Shown here one piece after another: positions 1-10,500 of a DNA stretch of 64,000 nt; position 1 is the stretch's first letter; each line of letters opens with the position of its first letter. The notes beneath the pieces are model-generated. The model was not told the origin of the DNA. It was given only the letters and a program-made list of their open reading frames with translations, and ran no database searches. A program made the position numbers and the translations under genes. Origin of the DNA: Avena insularis (lineage: Eukaryota; Streptophyta; Magnoliopsida; Poales; Poaceae); contig CM042685.1 of the NCBI GenBank assembly GCA_023614405.1, positions 83,380,684 to 83,444,683 of the forward strand. Direction: 5' to 3'.

Positions 1-1
1 T

Positions 2-1600
2 TGCAAAGCCGTCCCTATCCGAATCCATGGCATAGATTTTTATGCTAATCTGATAGTACTCGGAACTAAAGGTTTGGAAGTAGTACTAGGAATGGATTGG
101 ATGTCCAAACATAAAGGATTAATTGACTGTGCCAAGAAAGCCATCACCATGACCAGTACAGCCAGAATAGCAGTCGAGCATGTATCTGAAACCTTACCTC
201 ATCAATTCAAGTGCAACAAGAGTATAGCCCAACCTACCATTGACCAATTCCGGATAGTCTGTGAATGCCCCGATGTATTTCCAGATGTTTTGCCCGGTAT
301 GCCCCCAGATCGGGATATCAAGTTTATCATTGAAATAATCCCTAGAACAGGACCCATAGCCCAAAGACCATATAGTATGAACCCGTCTGAACTAGCAGAA
401 CTAAAGAAGCAACTAGATGCCATGCTGGAAATTGGATTGATTCAACCAAGTGCGTCACCATGGAGATCGCCTGTCTTGTTCGTGGACAAGAAATATGGAG
501 GTAACCGTTTGTGTACGGATTATCAGAAGTTGAACGATGTCACTGTCAAGAACAAGTACCCATTGCCCAAGATAGAAGATCTGTTAGACCAGTTGACTGG
601 TGCCAAAGTGTTTTCTAAGATTGATCTTAGAACTAGCTATCATCAACTCAAGATTCGCGCAGAGGATATTCCAAAGACTGCCTTTACCACCAGATATGGA
701 TTATACGAGTATACTGTCATGTCCTTTGGATTAACCAATGCCCCCGCTTATTTCATGAATCTCATAAATAATATTTTTATGGATTTCCTCGATAAGTTTG
801 TCGTTGTTTTCATCGATGACATTCTTATTTATTCCAAATCAGAAGAAGAACATGAGCTACACCTAAGGACCATTCTTGGAACCCTTAGAGAGCATCAGCT
901 ATATGCCAAGTCTAGCAAATGTGAATTCTGGTTACAGGAGGTAGGATTCCTCGGCCACATTGTATTAGCCAGAGGGATTGCCGTTGACCCTGCAAAGGTG
1001 AAAGATGTCGAAGATTGGCAAGCCCCAACCACGCAAACCCAAGTTCGTGCATTTATCGGATTCGCGGGATACTACCGCAAGTTCGTAGAAGGATTCTCGA
1101 GTATCGCCAGACCCATGACCCAATTGCTGAAGAAGGACAAGAAGTTTGAATGGACGGACAAATGTGAAGCAAGTTTTCAAGAACTCAAGATAAGATTGAT
1201 TTCAGTCCCAATCTTAATCATGCCGAATATCACGAAGCCCTTTGACGTGTATTGTGACGCATCCAAGATCGGTCTCGGATGTGTGCTAATGCATGAAGGC
1301 AAAGTTATATCCTATATATCCCGACAACTGAAACAACATGAGCAAAACTATCCAACCCATGACCTCGATCTCGCAGCCGTAGTTCTAGCCCTGAAGACAT
1401 GGAGGCATTACCTGATGGGAAACCGTTGTGAGATTTATTCGGATCACAAGAGCTTGAAGTATATATTCACTGAGAAAGACCTGAATATGAGACAGAGAAG
1501 ATGGATTGAGCTAATCAAGGATTACGACCTGGACATTCACTATCACCCCGGTAAAGGCAATGTGGTAGCAGATCCCTTAGCAGATTTCCATGCCACTTGA
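2..1600 (+). pseudogene. Element A pol, N-terminal part: protease tail, RT, RNase H
   Basis: The frame is open from base 2, so the start lies outside the window. It begins with the end of the aspartic protease (LGMDWM near base 92). The reverse transcriptase follows, with the first catalytic Asp in [10 protein letters not shown] near 620 and the FIDD motif near 812, both intact. RNase H starts with FDVYCDAS near 1242 and has SDHKSLKY near 1440. The glutamate normally seen in the HDLEL motif of this family is Asp here (HDLDL near 1360), which may weaken RNase H. The frame closes in [11 protein letters not shown], where the family normally reads VADALSRK, so a one-base shift lies near 1570-1590 and the polyprotein continues in the next frame. 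In an active element this protein makes cDNA from the retrotransposon RNA in cytoplasmic particles. Confidence 0.9.
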
Positions 1601-3150
1601 ACTCCATGATTTTGAAGGAGCAACCAAGCTTCCACAAAGAGATGGAGGATTTCCGAATGGAATTAGTGAGTGAAGGATTTTTGGCTAGCATAGAACTTCA
1701 ACCCACTTTGATCAGCCAGATCAAAGAGGCGCAGAAAGGGAATGCTAGTATCGACGGAATCAAGCGTCTTATCGGTACAGGCAAAGTACCCTGATTTACC
1801 AAAGACGAAGAAGGAGTTCTGTGGTACAAAGGACGTCTTTGTGTACCAGCAGATTCAGAGTTAAAAGAAGTTATTCTGAAGGAAGCTCATGATACCATTT
1901 ATTCCATCCATCCCGGAGGAACGAAGATGTATCAGGATTTGAAGGAACAATTTTGGTGGCATAAGATGAAGAGAGAAATAGGAAGCTATATCGCCAAGTG
2001 TGATATATGTCAGAGAGTCAAGGCAGGACATCAAAGACCCGCTAGATTGTTGCAACCTCTATAGATTCCGGAATGGAAATGGGATTCAGTTGGAATGGAC
2101 TTTATCACCGGATTGCCTACTTCTAGTAGGGGAAATGACTCTATATGGGTCATAGTGGACAGATTGTCCAAAGTTGCCCATTTCTTACCAGTCAAGACCA
2201 CATATCAGAGTTCGAATCTAGCAGAGTTATACATCGCTAGAATCGTCAGTTTGCACGGAGTCCCCAAGAACATCGTATCGGATCAAGGAACTCAGTTTAC
2301 CTCGAGATTCTGGAAGAAAGTTAAAGAAGGTTTAGGAACCAGACTAGATTTCAGCACAGCTTATCACCCTTAGACCGATGGACAAACGGAGAGAGTAAAT
2401 CAAATACTCGAAGACATGTTGAGAGCATGTGTGTTAGAGTATGGATCTAAATGGGAAGACTGTCTGCCATTCGTAGAATTTTCATACAACAACAGTTATC
2501 AAGCTAGTTTGCAAATGGCCCCATTTGAATTCTTGTATGGAAGGAAGTGCCGCACCCCTTCGAACTGGTCGGAAGTAGGAGAGAGTCATATTTTTGGACC
2601 TAACATCCTACGAGAAGTAGAAGAGAAAGTTCACAAGATTCGTGAACACCTCAAGACCGCCCAGTAAATACAGAAGAGTTACACTGACAAGAGACGTCGA
2701 GATCTCACCTTCAACATCGGAGAATTCGTGTATCTGAAAGTGTCGCAATTAAGGGAATGCAGCGTTTCCAACTGAAGGGAAAGTTAGCCCCCAGATATAT
2801 CGGCCCCTTCAAGATTCTGAACCGTCGAGGAGAAGTGTCGTATCAATTGGAACTTCGGAAGAGATGTCGGTGTGCACAATGTGTTCCATATCTCATTACT
2901 TCGCAAGTGCCTCGAAGTTCCGGAGAAGACTGAAGTGTTTAAGAACATGGATCACCAGACCATAGAGATCAACGATGACCTGACCTATCCTGAAGTACCC
3001 ATCCGCATTTTGGAAGAAGCTTTCAGAACTACTAGAACCCGAAGCATCAAGTTTCTCAAGATCCAGTGGAGCAACCACACGAAAGAGGAAGCTACCTGGG
3101 AGCGCGAAGATCACATCAGGACGGAGTTTCCTGATCTCTTCAAATCCTAG
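1597..3150 (+). pseudogene. Element A pol, C-terminal part, copy 1: integrase and chromodomain
   Basis: This continues pol after the frameshift near 1590. The integrase zinc-binding His and Cys residues are visible (KEAHD, SIHPGG, CDICQ between 1885 and 2015). The catalytic core has GMDFITGLP near 2092, SDQGTQFTS near 2278 and TERVNQ near 2388. In-frame stops are TGA at 1792, TAG at 2062, TAG at 2371 and TAA at 2665. A frameshift lies near 2750, and a small indel near 2855-2870 distinguishes this copy from copy 2. The chromodomain (IKFLKIQWSNHTKEEATW near 3050) ends at the TAG at 3148. The integrase would insert cDNA and the chromodomain would direct it to marked chromatin. The two TAG stops are compatible with C-to-T decay of CAG, but the TAA at 2665 is not explained that way. 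Confidence 0.88.
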
Positions 3151-3180
3151 GTAATCTTTTTCGTCCTTTTTCAAATCTCG

Positions 3181-3197
3181 GGACGAGGGGGAAGGTT
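3181..3197 (+). other. Polypurine tract of element A, copy 1
   Basis: The purine-rich run GGACGAGGGGGAAGG lies directly before the LTR start TGTAACATCCC at 3198. In Ty3/gypsy elements this is where plus-strand DNA synthesis is primed. An identical copy precedes the second LTR at 7574. Confidence 0.8.
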
Positions 3198-6100
3198 TGT
3201 AACATCCCAAATATATTAAACATGGATCATCAAATGCTAAGCATCAAAATTAGGGTGAACAAAAACTTTCCTATCTAAAAATATGAGACCATTCATATGT
3301 ATGTGTATCTAAAATTAGGATTCTTTTGAATTGCCATGGTTCTGTGTTTCTTTGCTTGTAAAATGATTCTTAGGTGAAATAAACATCATCTAAATCATTC
3401 CCAAACTTTTACCAAAGACAATCAACTCAAAATGAACAAATGAAGTGAATGGTCACTTTGGCCAAATTAACTCTCATGCCTACTTTGGCTATTCAAAGCA
3501 CTCAAAACTTAACAGAAACCTTTGTGGATCTTTGCACCCCTTGTTAGTACACATAATGAGGTACCAAGGCCCACTTTGTGATCATCCAAAAACATTCAAA
3601 TGCTAAGTTCAAATGACAGTTTAAAATTGAATCTATCTCATATGGGAAGATCCCACTATTTAAAAAAACACTCAAACAAGATCAATTTTCAAAGCCCAAG
3701 CAACCACGGAGTCTCCAGCACATTCCTAGCACACTTACCAAAAATCTTTTCAAAATTCAAAAAGAAGTTTCTTACAGCCATTTCATGAAACACTTGGTAG
3801 GCAAATTTAAACCAAATCAAATTCACTGCTTTTAATAGTGTTTTGGCCTAACTTGTTCCCTCTCTAGCTCACAGCAACCATTTAGTAGATCATCTAGCTT
3901 AATTGGAAACCCCTAGCCTCACTGTAAGTTGTCCATTCACATCAATGGTGAGCAAGCTGAGCACACCTCGCCGACCAACTTGGTCGCCGCCGCAGCAGAC
4001 CACCTTCCCACTCTCGCCAAGTCTAGGAGCTAACCAGCACTTCACCGCTACCCACTATCCCCTCCCTGAGCCAAGGAAAGCCGTGGGCCACCGAGCATGC
4101 CCCGCGCCCTGTGCCACTGCGACATGCCGAGCCCGCGCTAGCGCGCCGCACCCGGCACGCGTGCACACGCCACCCCTCGACCGTAGCCCGTGCCCACCGC
4201 TTCGCCATGACCCAAGGAACACGCCAGACATCCCCGTTCGCCGCCCAATGCCTCACAGACAACCACTCACCGTCGAAGACGCCGCCTCTGCCGCTCAGAG
4301 CGCCAGCCTCCCCCGACCGTTTACCACCGCCCCTAATCCTGCATTTAAGTTCTAGAGAATCGCTAGGAGACAGCGTCGATCGCCACCTCACCATGCCGCT
4401 TAGCAGCCCGTAGCCATGTCGCCACCGCCTCTGCCCATCCCTCACGTCTGGTCGAGCCTATAATAGGACGCCACCCCAGCCGTTTGAAGCACACCATTCC
4501 ACTCCCCCTCTCACTAATCGTTCCACCCTCTAGGCGGAGCACGAGGAGCAGCAGCTCATGAATTGCACGGGCAGGCGCCTCACGGAGGAGAAGGGGCCGC
4601 TGATTGCGACCACCCCCGGAGCTGCCTCGACCGTCCCTGAGCTCTCCATCGACCACTCATTCATTTTCCCGCCTCGCCATCGTTGCTGGAGCCCTGGTAT
4701 GCCCCCTATCCACCCCCACTAAGCCGCTAGGGTTCGAGCTCGCCGGTGACAGGTTCGTCATCGACGACGATCCCCATCCGTCGATCTCCCTTCTAATCCA
4801 ACGACCCACATAGCCCGCTTAGCTTCGCGTTATGAGCCGACTGGTGGTAGACCCCCTATCGTTGATCCAGCGCTCTTGGTGACACTGGGCCGGCCCATTA
4901 ACCTCTCTCGTGCGACCCAACCTTTTGAATTTAGATTTTTCTATTTTAATTCAAACACATTTCTATACATAGATTCAAAAATCAACCCAGCTCGATTCAA
5001 TGAACCAAAGTGCATGAAACTAATTTTGTTAGAAATGTACTGAAATGCTTAATCCAAGCCCGTTGAATTCAAATCATTTGGATCTGTAGATCACCCTTGG
5101 TAAAAATAACAAGGCAGAAGCTTTTCTACATTCAAACATTTTTCAAAATTTAACCATAATAGCTTTTGAGTTGATTCCAACTCTCAAAAATCACATTTGA
5201 TCACACCTTTCAGAAAATATAAAAATATATGGGTTTACTTACACAAATAATGTTCAAATAACAAAAGAATGCCACATAGGCATTTCTAGTAACTTTATTT
5301 ATTTAAAATAAAAATGTTAAACCTTATTAAATTATTTAAAATAATCTAGTCACTGAAATATGTTGTGATGACATGTGTCAACATGATCCCATGTTTGAGT
5401 TGGAGAATATTAAATCTTAAGTAGTTTTTCAATGAGTAGAAATTACTTTTCTCAAATTAAAATGAATAAGACAAAAGCTTTAATCTTGTAATGTTAATTG
5501 ATGATGCTAGATCATCAATAGTACACCTTTGTGTGATGATTGAAAGTAGTTAAGTATTGTTTGGTGATTGTGTACCTCGTATTTATTTATAGACGCTACT
5601 ACCGACCAATGATACGAGGAGGAAGGAGGATACTACGAGGAAGAAGCCGAGGAAAACTTCAACCAATTCTCTGCACAAGGCAAGCTAACACTTGCAAGAT
5701 ACTTTACCTATGCAAGCCTTACTACACAAATTGACCTATGCAAGCTATTAACCTAGCAAGCTTATACCACTTGATAAACCATCCTAGTTTTACTTGCAAG
5801 CTTTATACTTTATTTCTTTATCAAAGGTTTCTCTTAGAGTTTACATAGTGAATTGTAGATACTATAAAGATAATGGAAGGTTGCATAAAGAGAATTAAAT
5901 TTGGCCTAAGTTAGATAATCTTGTTTACCCCTCCTCATTAGTACTTACCACCACTTGTATATGCTAGTGCTAAGCATAAAACTTGATCAACTTTAGATAG
6001 GAATACTTGGTGAAAATGGTTGTGAAAACCTTAGAATGATGAGTCATTCTACTGAAATGTTTTGACATGTGTTCTCGAATACCATATGATTGATGATGAA

Positions 6101-6640
6101 AATGTTGAGGCATGAGCCTTAGCCCTTTATCAAACTGATGGTTGTCTGGATGCGACAACATTCCAATTACCGTACAACCACAATACCCAAAAATTGGGTA
6201 GGGCTTGACTAGAAATTTATATACCTTAGTATGGGTTCCCTCGCGGCCAAGGTCTGAGATGAGGCCACCTTGTGAAGATTGTCCACCTGTGCAGTACCAA
6301 AGATGACAGTTGGTCATGGTTGGGAGGCCAAACTCACAGGAGAGGTGCCTATACTAGGGCGTGTAATGGAAAGGTTAGGATTGATTATCCGCATACTGAG
6401 TATGGTGAATTCAGGATTGTTCCTGACGGATGTATCGAATGTTGTGGTGAAAGTGTACAATCTCTACAGAGTGTCAAACTATTTGAATAGCCGCGTCCGC
6501 GGTTATGGACAGTTGGATTGGCCATACTGTTCCCCGTCAGATGTTTTTAAAATGACTTGTGAAATGAATTGAGACTTTGACTTGACCACAACAGGGTTGT
6601 GATATTAAATTCAAGTTCCCACTTAGGTGTTATAAAATTT
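3198..6640 (+). repeat. Element A LTR, copy 1, 3'-truncated
   Basis: This LTR copy begins TGTAACATCCC after a polypurine tract and breaks off at TATAAAATTT (6640), where copy 2 continues for another 479 bp. AT-rich flanks enclose a GC-rich island at about 3940-4870. Frames translated from the island are proline- and arginine-rich and match no protein I recognise. Compared with copy 2, differences are concentrated at 4370-4640 and 4820-4880. The block at 6479-6510 contains the conserved dyad described separately. No convincing gene lies in this stretch. Confidence 0.9.
6479..6510. promoter_or_regulatory. Conserved dyad block in element A LTR copy 1
   Basis: CTATTTGAATAG (6479-6490) is followed by GTCCGCGGTTATGGAC (6495-6510). 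The first is one base from the 12-bp palindrome found in copy 2 and in LTR N. The second has GTCC and GGAC arms. Matching blocks occur in the LTRs of G, K and N. A role as a protein-binding site or RNA hairpin is my inference. Confidence 0.5.
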
Positions 6641-7526
6641 CCCCAAGAACATCGTATCGGATCAAGGAACTCAGTTTACCTCGAGATTCTGGAAGAAAGT
6701 TAAAGAAGGTTTAGGAACCAGACTAGATTTCAGCACAGCTTATCACCCTTGGACCGATGGACAAACGGAGAGAGTAAATCAAATACTCGAAGACATGTTG
6801 AGAGCATGTGTGTTAGAGTATGGATCTAAATGGGAAGACCGCTGCGTTAGAATTTTCATACAACAACAGTTATCAAGCTAGTTTGCAAATGGCCCCATTT
6901 GAATTCTTGTATGGAAGGAAGTGCCGCACCCCTTCGAACTGGTCGGAAGTAGGAGAGAGTCATATATTCGGACCTAACATCCTACGAGAAGTAGAAGAGA
7001 AAGTTCACAAGATTCGTGAACACCTCAAGACCGCCCAGTAAATACAGAAGAGTTACACTGACAAGAGACGTCGAGATCTCACCTTCAACAGCGGAGAATT
7101 CGTGTATCTGAAAGTGTCGCAATTAAGGGAATGCAGCGTTTCCAACTGAAGGGAAAGTTAGCCCCCAGATATATCGGCCCCTTCAAGATTCTGAACCGTC
7201 GAGGAGAAGTGTCGTATCAATTGGAACTTCCAGAAGAGATGTCAGCCGTGCACAATGTGTTCCATATCTCATTACTTCGCAAGTGCCTCGAAGTTCCGGA
7301 GAAGACTGAAGTGTTCAAGAACATGGATCACCAGACCATAGAGATCAACGATGACCTGACCTATCCTGAAGTACCCATCCGCATTTTGGAAGAAGCTTTC
7401 AGAACTACTAGAACCCGAAGCATCAAGTTTCTCAAGATCCAGTGGAGCAACCACACGAAAGAGGAAGCTACCTGGGAGCGCGAAGATCACATCAGGACGG
7501 AGTTTCCTGATCTCTTCAAATCCTAG
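6641..7526 (+). pseudogene. Element A pol C-terminal part, copy 2
   Basis: This has the same content as the end of copy 1: integrase core from SDQGTQFTS, then TERVNQ, the C-terminal integrase region (KGKLAPRYIGPFKIL near 7150) and the chromodomain (IKFLKIQWSNHTKEEATW near 7426), ending at TAG 7524. It has no integrase N-terminus and cannot be translated as a complete protein. A 5-bp deletion near 6840 shifts the frame, the TAA at 7039 stops it, and the shift near 7125 changes frame again. From 7131 to the end the frame is continuous for 131 codons and reads better than copy 1, which carries an indel near 2860. Confidence 0.88.
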
Positions 7527-7573
7527 GTAATCTTTTTCGTCCTTTTTCAAATCTCGGGACGAGGGGGAAGGTT

Positions 7574-10500
7574 TGTAACATCCCAAATATATTAAACATG
7601 GATCATCAAATGCTAAGCATCAAAATTAGGGTGAACAAAAACTTTCCTATCTAAAAATATGAGACCATTCATATGTATGTGTATCTAAAATTAGGATTCT
7701 TTTGAATTGCCATGGTTCTGTGTTTCTTTGCTTGTAAAATGATTCTTAGGTGAAATAAACATCATGTAAATCATTCCCAAACTTTTACCAAAGACAATCA
7801 ACTCAAAATGAACAAATGAAGTGAATGGTCACTTTGGCCAAATTAACTCTCATGCCTACTTTGGCTATTCAAAGCACTCAAAACTTAACAGAAACCTTTG
7901 TGGATCTTTGCACCCCTTGTTAGTACACATAATGAGGTACCAAGGCCCACTTTGTGATCATCCAAAAACATTCAAATGCTAAGTTCAAATGACAGTTTAA
8001 AATTGAATCTATCTCATATGGGAAGATCCCACTATTTAAAAAAACACTCAAACAAGATCAATTTTCAAAGCCCAAGCAACCACGGAGTCTCCAGCACATT
8101 CCTAGCACACTTACCAAAAATCTTTTCAAAATTCAAAAAGAAGTTTCTTCTGACCATTTCATGAAACACTTGGTAGGCAAATTTAAACCAAATCAAATTC
8201 ACTGCTTTTAATAGTGTTTTGGCCTAACTTGTTCCCTCTCTAGCTCACAGCAACCATTTAGTAGATCATCTAGCTTAATTGGAAACCCCTAGCCTCACTG
8301 TAAGTTGTCCATTCACATCAATGGTGAGCAAGCTGAGCACACCTCGCCGACCAACTTGGTCGCCGCCGCAGCAGACCACCTTCCCACTCTCGCCAAGTCT
8401 AGGAGCTAACCAGCACTTCACCGCTACCCACTATCCCCTCCCTGAGCCAAGGAAAGCCATGGGCCACCGAGCATGCCCCGCGCCCTGTGCCACTGCGACA
8501 TGCCGAGCCCGCGCTAGCGCGCCGCACCCGGCACGCGTGCACACGCCACCCCTCGACCGTAGCCCGTGCCCACCGCTTCGCCATGACCCAAGGGACACGC
8601 CAGACATCCCCGTTCGCCGCCCAATGCCTCACAGACAACCACTCACCGTCGAAGACGCCGCCTCTGCCGCTCAGAGCGCCAGCCTCCCCCGACCGTTTAC
8701 CACCGCCCCTAATCCTGCATTTAAGTTCTAGAGAATCGCTAGGAGACAGCGCATCGATCGCCACCCTCAGCCATGCCGCTAGCAGCCCGTAGCCATGTCG
8801 CCACCGTCTCCTGCCCATCCCTCTGGTCTCGCCGTCGAGCCTATAATAGGACGCCACCCCCAGCCGTTTGAAGCACACCATTCCACTCCCCTCACCTCAC
8901 TAATCGTTCCACCCTCTAGGCGGAGCACGAGGAGCAGCAGCTCGCCGGAATTGCACCGGAGCAGGACGCCTCTGGAGGAGAAGGGGGCCGCTGATTGCGA
9001 CCACCCCCGGAGCTGCCTCGACCGTCCCTGAGCTCTCCATCGACCACTCATTCATTTTCCCGCCTCGCCATCGTTGCTGGAGCCCTGGTATGCCCCCTAT
9101 CCACCCCCACTAAGCCGCTAGGGTTCGAGCTCGCCGGTGACAGGTTCGTCATCGACAACGATCCCCATCCGTCGATCTCCCTTCTAATCCAACGACCCAC
9201 ATAGCCCGTGCCTTAACAGCGTTATGAGCATTGACTGGTAGACCCCCTATCAGTTGATCCCTTACAATGAGTGACACTGGGCCGGCCCATTAACCTCTCT
9301 CGTGCGACCCAACCTTTTGAATTTAGATTTTTCTATTTTAATTCAAACACATTTCTATACATAGATTCAAAAATCAACCCAGCTCGATTCAATGAACCAA
9401 AGTGCATGAAACTAATTTTGTTAGAAATGTACTGAAATGCTTAATCCAAGCCCGTTGAATTCAAATCATTTGGATCTGTAGATCACCCTTGGTAAAAATA
9501 ACAAGGCAGAAGCTTTTCTACATTCAAACATTTTTCAAAATTTAACCATAATAGCTTTTGAGTTGATTCCAACTCTCAAAAATCACATTTGATCACACCT
9601 TTCAGAAAATATAAAAATATATGGGTTTACTTACACAAATAATGTTCAAATAACAAAAGAATGCCACATAGGCATTTCTAGTAACTTTATTTATTTAAAA
9701 TAAAAATGTTAAACCTTATTAAATTATTTAAAATAATCTAGTCACTGAAATATGTTGTGATGACATGTGTCAACATGATCCCATGTTTGAGTTGGAGAAT
9801 ATTAAATCTTAAATAGTTTTTCAATGAGTAGAAATTACTTTTCTCAAATTAAAATGAATAAGACAAAAGCTTTAATCTTGTAATGTTAATTGATGATGCT
9901 AGATCATCAATAGTACACCTTTGTGTGATGATTGAAAGTAGTTAAGTATTGTTTGGTGATTGTGTACCTCGTATTTATTTATAGACGCTACTACCGACCA
10001 ATGATACGAGGAGGAAGGAGGATACTACGAGGAAGAAGCCGAGGAAAACTTCAACCACTTCTCTGCACAAGGCAAGCTAACACTTGCAAGATACTTTACC
10101 TATGCAAGCCTTACTACACAAATTAACCTATGCAAGCTATTAACCTAGCAAGCTTATACCACTTGATAAACCATCCTAGTTTTACTTGCAAGCTTTATAC
10201 TTTATTTCTTTATCAAAGGTTTCTCTTAGAGTTTACATAGTGAATTGTAGATACTAGAAAGATAATGGAAGGTTGCATAAAGAGAATTAAATTTGGCCTA
10301 AGTTAGATAATCTTGTTTACCCCTCCTCATTAGTACTTACCACCACTTGTATATGCTAGTGCTAAGCATAAAACTTGATCAACTTTAGATGGGAATACTT
10401 GGTGAAAATGGTTGTGAAAACCTTAGAATGATGAGTCATTCTACTGAAATGTTTTGACATGTGTTCTCGAATACCATATGATTGATGATGAAAATGTTGA

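Larger units (their letters stand above)
2262..6640 (+). repeat. Tandem duplication in element A, first unit
   Basis: This unit of 4,379 bp starts in the integrase core at CCCCAAGAAC and ends inside the LTR at TATAAAATTT. The same integrase start follows immediately at 6641. The order is therefore 3' half of integrase, chromodomain, truncated LTR, then the same series again with a complete LTR. Only about 2 bp (TC) are shared at the breakpoint, which points to end joining or replication slippage rather than LTR-LTR recombination. An assembly error cannot be excluded from sequence alone. Confidence 0.88.

Noticed and set aside
3903..4445. Overlapping 100-150 codon frames on both strands in the GC-rich LTR island (also 8279-8881)
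   Set aside because: They lie in an LTR, are open in several frames at once because of base composition, have low-complexity Pro/Arg/Ala content and match no family.
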